Shown piece after piece: positions 1 through 10,261 of a DNA stretch of 64,000 nt. Made by a program: the position numbers and the translations under genes. This stretch comes from Odontesthes bonariensis (lineage: Eukaryota; Chordata; Actinopteri; Atheriniformes; Atherinopsidae). Where the stretch lies: contig NC_134510.1 of NCBI RefSeq assembly GCF_027942865.1, forward strand, positions 5,366,001 to 5,430,000. Direction: 5' to 3'. The notes beneath the pieces are model-generated. The model made no database searches, was not told the origin of the DNA, and was given only the letters and a program-made list of their open reading frames with translations. Every line of letters starts with the position of its first letter. Positions within the stretch are counted from its first letter, which is position 1.

Positions 1-169
1 TTTTAATATCGTTGGAATGTTCTGGATGCTTGGCGCTGATGGTTATTGTTGGTGTTACATCCATTGTTTCACCTAGTTAGTTCCCTTCTTTTGACTTTTT
101 TTATTTACTTACTTATTTTATTTATTTTTTTAACAACTCTTGAAAGTCAATTCAAATTAAACTAACTCT

Positions 170-302
170 AAACAATGCTAATTTAATGCTTGGCTAAATT
201 TAGCTTAGATGCTGCTAATTATGCCAATTGTTGGCTTGGATATTGTCGATGCTAATGTTAATGTTAGCCTATGTTGGCTTTGAAAGCTTATGCTCTAGGT
301 TG
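170..302. repeat. GCTAAT-type low-complexity tract (left part)
   Basis: The sequence is built from loose repeats of GCTAAT, TTAGC and TGTTGG words. The same texture returns at 1252-1444 and 9123-9340, so the hAT and Ngaro-like elements in between appear to have landed in one simple-repeat block. No coding signal is visible. Bases 1-169 are AT-rich and show nothing recognisable. Confidence 0.6.
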
Positions 303-1251
303 CAGTGGCGGCTGGTGATTCAATTTGTTGGGGGGGGCGCAGTTGCGCGTGACGGGTCAAATAGCACCTCACAATCAGAACACAACACACAAATTCTAAA
401 AACCACCTAAACTAGACCATTGTTCAAGTATTAATACAATTAGAGAGATACTTTGGATATTGTTGACCTTAAATAAAGAGTTTTGGGACAGAATAGATAA
501 AGAAATATAGGCTACTGTAATTAGAATAGACCACATGTTATACCATAACCACAACATAATAGTAGGGAGGGATGATGGTTCTGAATGTCCTATTCTATTG
601 CAAAATGTACAAATATTTAGGAAAAACAAAGACCACATTAAAAGGTAGGTGTGTCTAATGTTTTGAGGACTAATATAGAAGACTGGATCAATTCTGATTT
701 TTTTAAATGTGCTACATAAATAAAGCTGACTTGACTGCACTGAAAAATGGACAACAACTAATTTCTACAACAGAGACTCACCTCTGCAGCAATCCTACGG
801 TCTGTGGTCTTCTTCCCCGAGAGCCCGGCGCTTCCTCGGATGCTTGCTTGATTCGATGAATTGTCCAATCACGTTAAGATTAAAAATATGGAAAATTCTG
901 CCATTGGTCTGGGCGCAAGAGATGCGAACTAGAATCAATTTTTCATGCGCCAATGAAAAGCTGCCTCTGCTTGTTCGCGGTAAAAAAGTTTGCTAGCTCT
1001 CATAGACTCCAGTGTTACCGGCGCCCTTGACCTGGAGGAGGGCTTTATAATCCAATAGCAAATAGCAAGCCTAGCTTAAAGTCGAAAGCATTAATGGTTG
1101 CTGGCAGTGGCATGTAGCCTACAGCAGAGTCTATCACACCACTGCACGAGTAAAAACGCAATGTACAAATGTATAATTAATTTCATATTTGTTATGGTTG
1201 ATTCACGGGAGGGGCGGCGCTCTAGCGCCCTCTATTGACCAACTGCCACTG
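303..1251. mobile_element. hAT-superfamily non-autonomous element
   Basis: The 949-bp element begins CAGTGGCGGCTGGTGA and ends with the imperfect inverse, CAGTGGCAGTTGGTCA on the other strand. It is flanked by a perfect 8-bp target-site duplication, CTAGGTTG, at 295-302 and 1252-1259. CAG..CTG ends with 8-bp duplications are the hAT signature. No transposase reading frame remains; the open frames inside (such as the minus frame near 396-740) show no family motif. It is probably a deletion derivative moved in trans. Confidence 0.88.
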
Positions 1252-1444
1252 CTAGGTTGGTTTCAAAATTAAACCAATGTTAGGCTAATTTAGCTTGTTG
1301 CTATTTTGATTTCTAGTTTGGAGTTAGGTTACTATTAGCTTATTGCTAATGCTAATGTTTGCTAACCAATGCCAATTGATGTTAGCTTCCTAGCTGTTGC
1401 TAATAAATTAAACCAATATTGGTACTATTGCTAATCAATGCTAA
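1252..1444. repeat. GCTAAT-type low-complexity tract (middle part)
   Basis: This continues the GCTAAT/TTAGCTT texture between the hAT element and the Ngaro-like element. No gene is visible. Confidence 0.6.
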
Positions 1445-1605
1445 TTCAACCTGGAGAGACTCACACAGAGAGAGATAGGAGACAATTGCAAGGTTTATTG
1501 TCAATATTTCTTTGGCGCTCGGGCCCCGGCGGAGGACATGCAAGCTGAACCGCTGTGAGCTTGCAAGTCCGGCATAGGGAGATAGATGCTGAATATCTTC
1601 CCCCC
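1445..1605 (-). repeat. Split direct repeat B, outer copy (B2)
   Basis: It is about 160 bp and nearly identical to 1810-1968; the copies differ by small indels in the GAGAGA tract and a few bases. It contains TTTATTGTCAATATTT, which on the minus strand offers an AATAAA-type signal near the 3' end of the element. It abuts GCTAAT-rich DNA directly at 1444. Confidence 0.7.
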
Positions 1606-1683
1606 TTGGGACCCGAACCTGGTGGCGGAGTCATACAAAGGAAGGAGATCTCGAGACATCGGGTGGAGATGGGGAGGTGGTGG

Positions 1684-1809
1684 GATGCAGCTTGCCGATG
1701 AACCGGTAAAGCCCCATGCAGGAGCGCCTTATATGTGGATCTGGATGGTTGATGAGCGATTGCCAACACCTGGTGAGTCTGCCATGTTGAATTTGCGGCT
1801 AGCCTTCAT
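1684..1809 (-). repeat. Split direct repeat A, inner copy (A2)
   Basis: It matches 8969-9121 closely. The far copy carries an extra short duplication around GATTGCCAACACCTGG. The copy lies directly between the two B repeats, as expected for the middle of an A2 unit. Bases 1606-1683 between it and B2 have no second copy in the window. Confidence 0.65.
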
Positions 1810-1968
1810 TTCAACCTGGAGAGACTCACACGGAGAGATAGGAGACAATTGCAAGGTTTATTGTCAATATTTCTTTGGCGCTCGGGCCCCGGCGGAGGAC
1901 ATGCAAGCTGAACCGCTGTGAGCTTGCAAGTCCGGCATAGGGAGATAGATGCTGAATATCTTCCCCCC
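1810..1968 (-). repeat. Split direct repeat B, inner copy (B1)
   Basis: This is the second copy of the 160-bp B repeat (see 1445-1605). It is followed toward higher coordinates by the unrelated interior, AAAACTGAGCCGGGGCCG, whereas the outer copy is followed by TTGGGACCCGAACC. Confidence 0.7.
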
Positions 1969-2049
1969 AAAAACTGAGCCGGGGCCGAGCTGGTGAGGGA
2001 CTGGCTGCAAGGTGAGGAAGGAGCCTGTGAGAAGGGTTGCCCACCCTCC

Positions 2050-3640
2050 AAAAAAGAAGAGAGCCCGCCTGGGCTGCCTGAGGAGAGAGAGAACGGGAGA
2101 GTGATCCCGCCTGGCTGCGGTAGATTGAGCCCGCCTGAGCTGCGGTATTCTGAGCCCGCCTGAGCTGCCTGAGGAGAGAGAGAACGAGAGAGTGAGCCCG
2201 CCTGGGCTGCGGCAGACTGAGCCCGCCTGGGCTGCCTGCGGATAGAGAGAAAGGGAGAGTGAGCACGCCTGGGCTGCCTGAGGAGAGAGAGAACGTAAGA
2301 GTGAGCCCGCCTGGGCTGCCTGCGGATAGAGAGAAAGGGAGAGTGAGCCCGCCTGGGCTGCCGTGGATTGAGCCCGCCTGGGCTGCCTGCGGAGAGAGAG
2401 AACGTAAGAGTGAGCCCGCCTGGCTGCCGTGGATTGAGCCCGCCTGGGCTGCCTGAGGAGAGAGAGAACGTAAGAGTGAGCCCGCCTGGCTGCCGTGGAT
2501 TGAGCCCGCCTGGGCTGCCTGCGGAGAGAGAGAACGTAAGAGTGAGCCCGCCTGGCTGCCGTGGATTGAGCCCGCCTGGGCTGCCTGCGGAGAGAGAGAA
2601 CGTGAGAGTGAGCCCGCCTAGGCTGCGGTAGACTGAGCCTGCCTGAGGAGAGAAAGAACGAGAGAGTGGGCCCGCCTAGGCTGCGGTAGACTGAGCCTGC
2701 CTGGGCTGCCTGAGGAGAGAAAGAACGAGAGAGTGAGCCCGCCTGGCTGCGGTAGATTGAGCCCGCCTGAGCTGCGGTATTCTGAGCCCGCCTGGGATGC
2801 GGCAGACTGAGCCCGCCTGGGATGCGGCAGACTGAGCCCGCCTGGGATGCCTGAGGAGAGAGAGAAAGGGAGAGTGAGCCCGCCTGGGCTGCCTGAGGAG
2901 AGAGAGAACGGGAGATTGAGCCCGCCTGGGCTGCCTGCGGATAGAGAGAACGTAAGAGTGAGCCCGCCTGTGCTGCCGTGGATTGAGCCCGCCTGGGCTG
3001 CCTGCGGAGAGAGAGAACGTAAGAGTGAGCCCGCCTGGCTGGCGTGGATTGAGCCCGCCTGGGCTGCCTGCGGAGAGAGAGAACGTGAGAGTGAGCCCAC
3101 CTGGGCTGCAGCAGATTGAGCCCGCCTGGGCTGCCTGAGGAGAGAGAGAACGGGGGAGTGAGCCCACCTGGCTGCCGTGGATAGAACCCATCTGGGCTGC
3201 CTGTGGAGAGAGAGAGAGAAAGGGAGAGTGAGCCCACCTGGGCTCCCTGCGGAGAGAGAGAGAGAAAGGGAGAGTGAGCCCACCTGGGCTCCCTGCGGAG
3301 AGAGAGAGAAAGGGAGAGTGAGTCCGCCTGGCTGCAGTAGATTAAGCCCGCCTGGGCTGCCTGGAGAGAGAGAGAGAGAGAGAGAGAAAGGGAGAGTGAG
3401 CCCGCCTGGGCTGCCTGCGGACAGAGAGAAAGGGAGAGTGAGTCCGCCTGGCTGCAGTAGATTAAGCCCGCCTGGGCTGCCTGGAGAGAGAGAGAGAGAG
3501 AAAGGGAGAGTGAGCCCGCCTGGGCTGCCTGCGGACAGAGAGAAAGAGAGAGTGAGCCCTCCTGGGCTGCGGCAGGAACAGTGAGCCCGCCTGGGCTGCG
3601 GCAGGAACAGTGAGCCCGCCTGGGCTGCAGGGGAAGTGAG
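2050..3640. repeat. Minisatellite of GAGCCCGCCTGGGCTGCC units
   Basis: About 1.6 kb of degenerate tandem units alternate a GC block (GAGCCCGCCTGGGCTGC) with a purine block (GGAGAGAGAGAACGTAAGAGT). Unit length varies from roughly 20 to 60 bp, with higher-order units. It keeps several overlapping frames open on both strands, including a 625-codon minus frame of SLSL and RRQPRRAQ repeats. Such frames are expected from this composition and are not evidence of a gene. Confidence 0.9.
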
Positions 3641-5065
3641 AGAACGGGGAGAGTGAGCTCACTTGATTTGCCATAGAGATCGAAAGCCCCCTTTTTCTGC
3701 CAAAGAGATAGTGCTGCCAGAGAGAGAGAGAGAAGCGACAATTAGAGCTGAAAGACTCCACCACCAGTAGTTGCGAGAGCTTACCTATAAGCTGAGCGAG
3801 CGCTGAGCAGCGAGCATGGATTGAAGGTCTGGATGTAGGAGGAGTAGGCTGCCGAAGACCAGCGACCGAGCTGTTGGAGAGATGCCTCAGGAACACCCTG
3901 GACGGCTGCGGAGGTAGCTGCCCCAATCCGAAACTAATGTCCGGAGTATTGGAGAGGGGAAAGGCCAGCTAGAGCCAGGGATTTCCTAAGGAATCTGATG
4001 AACCATGCTGCAGTCATGGGGGAGCCGTCGGGAGTGAGAAACGAGGGGCCCATGAAGGGGCGGAGCTTATGGCGTTTGTCAGCAAATTAAATCATGGCTA
4101 GGAAGTGACAAAACGGGCCGCCGAGACAGGCTATGGAGATGTCGGCAGGGCCTTTGCCCTTGGAATGTTTGAGGTGGAGGTCAAAGTGATCGGGAACAAA
4201 ACCAAGTCGTCGGGCATCAGATCTACTGACGGGTTGAAGACGCCCTGAGATGTGAACTTGCCTACCCTAAGGAGTCCGTAGAAGGCCAAGAGAAAACGCT
4301 TGACAGAAGTGCTTTAAGGTACGAAGAAAAGGGGGACGACCTCTGGGTTAAAAGAAGGCTCTTAAGAAAAGTGATGGATTTTCTGCCATCGAGCTGGGGA
4401 GGAGAGTGCTTAGCCATGCCCTTCAGGAGGGGCTTAATGGCATGGTTAGAGAACAGACTTGGGCATGAGCCCAGATGATAGAGTTTTGCATGGAAGTTAA
4501 AGCCAGCTAGGAGGGATCGAATATAAGGGAGCTTGAAACGTCGCTGGTCAAGCTATGCAGGAGAGCCTAAATAAACTATTAAATGTAAAACGTGTTTTCG
4601 TCCTTTACAAAAGGGGAAAATTCAAAGCAAAGGTTTAGCAACCCTGCAACCATTGACATGGATGCAAAACACGAGCCGCTGAAAGACAAAGTAGAGCCAG
4701 CAGATCAGCTGCTACACGAAAGCACCCATTTACTTATTCAAGTATTAACAGCTCCGAGTGGCTAAAATCTTTTAAAAACAATATTTCATTGATCCGGGAC
4801 GAAAGTAGCTGTGTGAGGTGCGCCCAGACACAATGAGAGATGACTGCTGTCACACTGCCTTGGGAGCGGCTGATTGAGAATACGGTGGCGTCGGTTTAAA
4901 AACAACTAATAACAAAATCTATCATGCGGCACGATACTCTGCAAATGTCCCGCAGATCAGTGTGGCCTTGTGCAAGAGGCAGAAGCGTCACAACATTCGA
5001 GCAGCTGCCAGCAGTAAAGATTAAAGCCCTGTCTAACGGGGCAGCAGCAGGGCGTGAGGCAGTGC
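3641..5065. other. No gene recognised
   Basis: This is mixed-composition DNA between two minisatellites, presumably still interior to the Ngaro-like element. A polyadenylation-like AATAAACT occurs near 4569. I see no conserved protein frame, tRNA or terminal repeat. Confidence 0.5.
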
Positions 5066-5470
5066 CAAGGAGCAGAGCAGGGCAGGGCACTGCAGAGCAG
5101 GGCACTGCAGAGCAGAGCAGGGCAGGGCAGGGCACACAGCGCAGAACCGGGCACAGCAGAGCAGGGCACGGGAGAACAGAGCAGGGCCGGCTACAGCAGG
5201 GCACTGCGGAGCACAGCAGGGCACCGCAGGGTACAGCAGGGCACTGCAGAGCTGGGCACACAGCGCAGAACCGGGCACAGCATGGTACAGCAGAGCAGGG
5301 CTCAGCAGAGCAGAGCATAGCAGGGTACAGCAAAGCACGGCAAAGCACGGGAGAGCACAGCAGGGTACAGCAGAGCAGAGCATAGCAGGGGAGAGCAGAG
5401 CAGGGCAGAGCAGAGCAGAGCACTGGAGACCAAAGCAGAGCAGAGCAGGGTACAGCAGAGCAGGGCAGGT
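5066..5470. repeat. Minisatellite of GCAGA/GCAGG pentamers
   Basis: About 400 bp is almost wholly made of GCAGA, GCAGG and GGGCA words with a loose higher-order period (for example GCACACAGCGCAGAACCGGGC occurs near 5132 and 5257). It opens Cys/Ala/Leu/Pro-rich frames on the minus strand and Ala/Glu/Arg/Gln-rich frames on the plus strand. Neither is a credible protein. Confidence 0.9.
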
Positions 5471-6338
5471 ATGTGAGCGCAGTCACTCGCTGTGATGGCT
5501 ACTGCTGTGGTTATGTCCAGCTGTAACAGTTTATGCTGCTCCAGAACACGGCAGCTTTAATGCTGCATTGCAGCAGCCGTCGCTTTGCATCGAGCTGTTG
5601 CATGTCATGAACACTAAAACAAATGTGCTGCAGCCATAATCCTAACAATGCCAACAGCAGCCCCAGTGACAGCCATTTCATCTCAAGGCTGCACTCACAA
5701 TCGCAGCTAGCTGTTCGAGGAGCTCCTCTATACATTTGAATGCAGTGGTGTAGCTGTGTACATGTCGCCACGCTGAAGGACTCTTTATATGGTCTGCAAC
5801 ATATCCGCATACCAAACGTATTGTGTCACAGCACAGCCCTGACTTCCCTTGTGGGAAATGCAATGTGAAGACCGTTTGAGGTAATAAGAACATTTCCTCC
5901 AATTTTAAAGTTCTGCCTTCCAGACAGCAAGAGAAAAATACGCCTGCATTTCTCACTTAATACGCACACGACTGTTTTCACACAGTCAACATCATAGTCA
6001 GTTCCATCGTTATCGATATTCCGGTCATCTTTTCTCTTCCTGGTCTGATTTAGTCAATATTAACAAGTTAATATTCTATCATAGTTGAGCTGCAACACTT
6101 ATGAAACATGGTGTCACCAACATCTTTACATGCTGATCATGTGTTAACAACGCCTTAACCAACAGTTTGGTCAGTTCTTGGCTGCAACATCATTTCGTTA
6201 GACTAAGAAATAAATGGTCCTTGTTAGCAAGACATCATTTTTTGTGATCATTCAAAGAGGCACCACTGAGGATGCTGTGATGGTGGCAACAGAGCTGAAC
6301 TTTGACTTAAGTGCAAACATCTGTTGATTATACTGCTA
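5471..6338. other. No gene recognised
   Basis: This is unremarkable single-copy-looking sequence. I find no family-level protein similarity, terminal repeats or structured RNA in it. Confidence 0.5.
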
Positions 6339-6411
6339 CGCCCAACATAGGGCTCGAACCCACGACCCTGAGATTACCAGTCTCATGCTCTACCGACTGA
6401 GCTAGCCGGGC
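6339..6411 (-). tRNA. tRNA with Lys-type body and GGU (Thr) anticodon
   Basis: The 73-nt minus-strand sequence folds as a complete cloverleaf. It has acceptor GCCCGGC/GTTGGGC, D arm GCTC..GAGC, anticodon stem TGAGA/TCTCA, variable GGGTC, T arm GTGGG-TTCGAGC-CCTAT and discriminator G. Body and A/B boxes match vertebrate tRNA-Lys(CUU) almost base for base. The anticodon loop, however, reads CTGGTAA instead of CTCTTAA, giving anticodon GGU, which would read ACC (Thr). The T stem has two wobble pairs (G49-U65, G51-U63) where the Lys gene has Watson-Crick pairs. No TTTT terminator is seen in the next 25 bases. It could be a pseudogene, a tRNA-derived repeat or a true anticodon-shifted gene. Confidence 0.75.
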
Positions 6412-7160
6412 TGTTACCTGTACGGTGATCAGCTGGGGGAGCGGAGGGGGCCGGCTTAACGGAATGGAGGGACAGAGGGCGCTACTGTGGCCGACGGCCT
6501 AGCATGAGGAAGCAAACAGGGAGACCAGGTGAGGCATGTTAAAACAACGGAGACAGAGTCCTGCACATGCGCGTCGAGAGACCTGGTCATTCGGGGCTTC
6601 AGCCCCGAATCTCCGGGCTTCAGCCCCGAATCTCTCTGGACTGACAAAGAAAAATATGTATAATAAGAAGAAGAAGAAGAACGAAGAAGAAGAAAAAGAA
6701 GGAGAGCTCCGTCACGGGACCACACTTTGAGCGGTGATAGACTACCGCGGCGCTGCTGTCATCATGCAACTTTGTAACCAGCTCAGACCGCAGGATTCTG
6801 ACATGCCCAAATATGGACATGTGTTGATTCATTTTGTCGCGAAAATAACAAATAAAGGTTTCCCATCATGCAGAAGGGGTTTATTCTACATTGGTTTGCC
6901 ATTTTGTCTGAGGGTGACATTGAAAGTAATAGCCTAAGATGGACATCAGGAATTTTTTCAGGGGAAAGGGGGCAGAGAGACAAGTGGAGGCTGAGAGCAG
7001 GTGGAGGAGTGAGTGGGGTGGGGGCGGCGGGGGCGGGGGCAGCGCCAGCGCCAGACCAGCGATTTCTTCTCCTGCCTGGGGTTGAACGGAGGTTGATTTT
7101 ACTCTATATCGCCACCTCCTGGCCAGAAAAACTGCCGGTCCGGCGCTATCAGTTAGCCTG
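6412..7160. other. Low-complexity and unassigned DNA
   Basis: It contains a short direct duplication of a GGGCTTCAGCCCCGAATCTC unit (6594-6635) that resembles 8212-8230, an A/G-rich GAA tract at 6660-6703 and a G-rich GGGGGCGG run near 7017-7040. I recognise no gene. Confidence 0.5.
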
Positions 7161-7313
7161 CTAATTCTGCAGTAAAACTCAGCTATGCTGCGTATAAACT
7201 TTGGTTAGGACATGCCAGTAGGATTATTTCTGCACACTCTTATGGTATGTATAGGTGTTTTTTGTATGCAATACACTTCAAAATGACATAAAAATCGCAC
7301 ATTGTGCCTTTAA
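7161..7313 (-). mobile_element. Terminus of a TTAA-type (Kolobok-like) element
   Basis: Read from the right, the end is TTAA followed by AGGCACAATGTGCGATTT at 7313-7292. A TTAA target site followed by AGG is the form also seen at 19042 and 30651 in this window and is typical of Kolobok-like elements. The other end was not found, so the extent is uncertain. The call rests only on the terminus. Confidence 0.4.
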
Positions 7314-7423
7314 TAGGAGGGTTTCACTTGACGTCACTTCCGTATTTTTCTACCCAGGTGGTGGGCAGCCTGAGCTGGAGCCCATTGAAAACACTGTGTT
7401 TTGTCTGCCACTTTTTGCCCAAA

Positions 7424-7640
7424 ATACCTCAGTTTTGTGCCGTTTTTGGATGTAGCAATCGGTCTAACCGAGAAAAGGGAAAGGGTTACTATCGGGTACC
7501 GAAGGTAATCGCCCATAGAGGTGAGAAATGGAAAAAAACTCACAGAACAACGCCGCAAAAAGTGGATAGTTAACCTACGTTTACAGACTGGAGGAGCTGA
7601 ATCTGCAAATGCTCGTGTCTGCGGTGACCACTTTTCAAAG
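7424..7640 (+). pseudogene. THAP-domain exon, frameshifted
   Basis: The frame reads [20 protein letters not shown]..., the start of a THAP zinc finger (Cys-x4-Cys). After a one-base frame change in the A-run at about 7530-7537 it continues with [13 protein letters not shown] and ends VCGDHFSK, giving the Cys-x2-His second half. A splice-donor-like GTATGT follows at 7641. The expected start codon position (7424-7426) is ATA rather than ATG. THAP fingers bind DNA and are the N-terminal module of P-element and Kolobok transposases and of host THAP proteins. The frameshift and missing ATG argue for a dead transposon exon. Confidence 0.72.
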
Positions 7641-8239
7641 GTATGTGGGAAATCTAACAGTTTTGTAGTAGTGCAGTAAAGTATTATGTTGCTAAATGCC
7701 AATCAACAGTAATGTAATATGGGCTACGTTTGGGCTTTGTTTTGAAGGCTGCCCCAGCGCGTTGTTAGCTACTGTCAGTGGACTGGGCTCCGACGGTCAA
7801 GCTGGGTTACCAAAACACAGAGCTAACACACCGTCATCGGTGTTTCATGCGATCTCTGAGAGTGGTTGATCTAAACAAAACAAATTTGTCACGTCATCAC
7901 AATCTTCACGTTTCAGTAGTATCCACGAAGTGCTTAAGTGCTAACAGGGCACATTAGCTCCCAGGTTCTTGACAACAGAATCGCTCGCTCTCTCTTGTGC
8001 ATTAGGCTAACAAAGACACAATGTCAGCATTTGGATATATGGATCTCGGCATTTTATCAAAACATGAATGCCAACATTCACAGCTCGGCATTCAACATGT
8101 TAAGCAGCTGGTCATGAACTGTGTTAAATTTTCATTTTAACACCCCCTTTTTTTTAAAAAAAATCCCGGGGGAAAAACCCCCTGACCCCCGTTAAAAATT
8201 ATTTTCATGTCTGGGCTACAGCCCCGAATGTTTGCTCAA
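7641..8239. other. No gene recognised
   Basis: This follows the THAP exon and may be its decayed intron. A short hairpin, CCCGGGGGAAAAACCCCC, lies near 8165. Nothing else can be assigned. Confidence 0.45.
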
Positions 8240-8929
8240 GCTACAGACGCCCCTGGTCCTGCATCTTACCCTGTGATGACCCGGGGCGAGCTTCGGCGAG
8301 GGAAAACGCACCCTGGAGAAGTTGAGAAGCCTGTTGATTCGGCTGCTCCGAAGAAGTCGGAGGGGGGGCTGTGTGGCTAGCTGCTGCGGCGGGCAGGAGG
8401 TGTGTGGAGAGAGCTGCGATGGATTGTTGCAATATATCCATGGAGGAGATGAGAGCTGCCGTGAGCTGCTGGGCGTCCAGGGAAGGCAGAGCTGAAGACA
8501 GATCGGGAAGCGAGGAGGGGGGGGAGGGCAGAAGTCGAAGCCAGCGGAGAACCAACCGGGGCGGAATAATCCGAGCGGCTCGCGGCTGAGGTGGGCCCCG
8601 CAGCTGGAGCGGAGGAACCGCAGGGCGGGGACGGCCTCGGCTTCTTAGCCGGAGGCGGGGATCGCTTCTTGGACCTTACCAGCTGTGGGTGGGGAAGGAG
8701 TGGATGAATCGCCGGTTTGGAGAAGCTCTGCCAAAGAAGCGAGCTGATCGGAGCCGAGGCCATCGGCTGGGCGGATGCTCTTGGACCGGAGAACAGATGC
8801 TGAAGAGCCGGCAGCAGAGAGAGGAGCGAGCCGGGCGCTCCGATGAAAGAGAGCGGGTAAAGCAGGTTTGGAAATGCCAGAATGACGGCTCGGAGGCCTC
8901 TGAGCGGCATCAGAATCCGAGTCAGACAT
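8240..8929 (-). pseudogene. Gag-like ORF1 remnant of the Ngaro-like element
   Basis: The minus frame from 8929 starts MSDSDSDAAQRPPSRHSGIS and is rich in Ser, Pro and Ala, with a basic patch (VRSKKRSPPPAKKPRPSP) in another frame near 8680. The reading switches frame at least once and then runs through a low-complexity Ser/Ala/Pro region to about 8240. Its position directly after repeat A1 and its composition fit a Ngaro/DIRS gag. I see no conserved motif, so the assignment rests on context. An overlapping minus frame begins inside A1 at 9120. Confidence 0.4.
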
Positions 8930-8968
8930 GATACTCCTGTGGGGTTGACCAACAAGCGAGAGCTAATG

Positions 8969-9121
8969 CATGCAGCTTGCCGATGAACCCCATGCCCCAT
9001 GCAGGAGCGCCTTATATGTGGATCTGGATGGTTGATGGGCGATTGCCAACACCTGGAGGTTGATGAGGGATTGCCAACACCTGGTGAGTCTGCCATGTTG
9101 AATTTGCGGCTAGCCTTCATT
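8969..9121 (-). repeat. Split direct repeat A, terminal copy (A1)
   Basis: It shares with 1684-1809 the run containing CAGGAGCGCCTTATATGTGG and ends at the same CCTTCATT. It carries an internal duplication of ATTGCCAACACCTGG. Beyond it the GCTAAT-type simple DNA resumes. Confidence 0.65.
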
Positions 9122-9122
9122 T

Positions 9123-9340
9123 GTATTTCTGATCAATGCTAATTATTGCTAACGAAATGCTAACCAATGCTAACCAATGCTACTTATTGCTAATCAATAC
9201 TAGCTTTCTTGTTAACCAATGCTAATCACTGCTAATTATGCTAATCAATGCTAGTTATTGCTAATCAATGCTACTTATTGCTAATCAATACTAGCTGTAT
9301 TACTAATGCTAAACAATGTTAATTTATTGCTAATTGAAAA
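9123..9340. repeat. GCTAAT-type low-complexity tract (right part)
   Basis: This is dense in GCTAATCAATGCTAAT-like words and is the continuation of the tract left at 1444. Confidence 0.65.
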
Positions 9341-9869
9341 CTCAGTTAATGCTTACTCTGTTTAAAGTGACTCAGGCTAAAGGCGTTGCCCCAACTTTTG
9401 CTCTACCCAGATGCTTCCGATCAGATCCATACACAATGGCCCTCATTTATCAAACTTGCGTAAGACGAAAAACATGCGTAGGTCGTGTGTATGTTCTTTT
9501 CTGCGCAAAGGTTGGCATTTATCAAATCCATCGTGAGCGCAGGAAAGATGAAATCGCCACGACAGGTCTGAAGCCGTGTAGCCTACGCACTTTTCCATTT
9601 TGACTTGCGGTGACTGCAATAGCATACATAAACAGCAGCGTCACTAGTGCGTGCCTCATGAGTCGCAACAAATCCCTAGGTTAAAATGACAGACTTATCA
9701 CTTCAAAGAAGGCCCATGTTTTATTTGACTTCAACATAATTATAAACATAAACGCAAATTAAATAAATAAAAAAATTAAACAAGTACAACTCCGTAATTG
9801 GAAGAGTGATGGCTCATTATTCAACCGCCTATTTAAGAGGTGATTCTAGCGGCGCGGTAATGGCGAAAC

Positions 9870-10231
9870 GATGGCAGATCTGGCTTTGTTAGAGGACCTG
9901 AACGCGCGCATCAGGCACGAGAGAGTGTTTTCTTTCGGGAAAATGATGAGTGGCTTATGAGCCGTACAGGAGAGGCGCTTTAACACTGCGCATAGTACGC
10001 TTGCCACTGTGGAGAGGTGTACAGGGCTCCTATAGGGCAGGTGGATCTGTCTCTCGGCTGCGGGGGGAACCCTTCTATATACGCCCGAAAAGGTATGCAA
10101 TATTATTATTGCATGCGGAGTGCCATTTCCAGATGTACATCCAAGAGGACCCCGTACCCAGAGATCCCTACCACCAGCCTGCACAGCCAAGAGCGCTCAG
10201 AAGGAGAGAGGAACTTATTCAGCGATTCTGA
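9870..10231 (+). pseudogene. Harbinger transposase remnant, internally deleted
   Basis: The frame opens MADLALLEDLNARIRHERVF and then, after an internal deletion and two in-frame stops, continues with TVERCTGLL and GRWICLSAAGGTLLYTPEKV. That second part resembles the C-terminal HARBI1-type segment following the catalytic Glu. The DDE core is absent, so the protein cannot be active. The fusion of N- and C-terminal parts marks the element as non-autonomous. Confidence 0.65.
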
Positions 10232-10261
10232 CTTTTGGTAAGCATTCTGTTATTCAAGGAA

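Larger units (their letters stand above)
1445..9122 (-). mobile_element. Ngaro-like (DIRS order) retroelement, rearranged
   Basis: Read on the minus strand, the order is A1 (9121-8969), a gag-like reading region (8929-8240), interior, B1 (1968-1810), A2 (1809-1684, plus a 78-bp extra piece to 1606), B2 (1605-1445). The A copies share the stretch with ATTTGCGGCTAGCCTTCAT. The B copies share the stretch from TTCAACCTGGAGAG to TGCTGAATATCTTCCCCC. An A1-ORFs-B1-A2-B2 split direct repeat without target-site duplication is typical of Ngaro tyrosine-recombinase retrotransposons. No reverse transcriptase or recombinase is recognisable, and the interior holds minisatellites, a tRNA and a THAP exon. 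It is therefore a non-autonomous or heavily rearranged copy. The alternative is a tandem LTR-like structure. Confidence 0.55.

Noticed and set aside
1864-3741. A 625-codon minus-strand open frame
   Set aside because: It is generated by the GAGCCCGCCTGGGCTGCC minisatellite, all frames of which stay open. The protein is low-complexity Ser/Leu/Gln/Arg repeats with no domain.
4896-5486. Cys/Ala/Leu-rich frames of 150-200 codons on both strands
   Set aside because: They are produced by GCAGA/GCAGG pentamer repeats, with no start context or family motif.
8377-9120. A 247-codon minus-strand gene starting in repeat A1
   Set aside because: Its composition is low-complexity Ser/Pro/Ala and it overlaps another gag-like frame. 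I treat the region as a frame-shifted Ngaro-type gag remnant instead.
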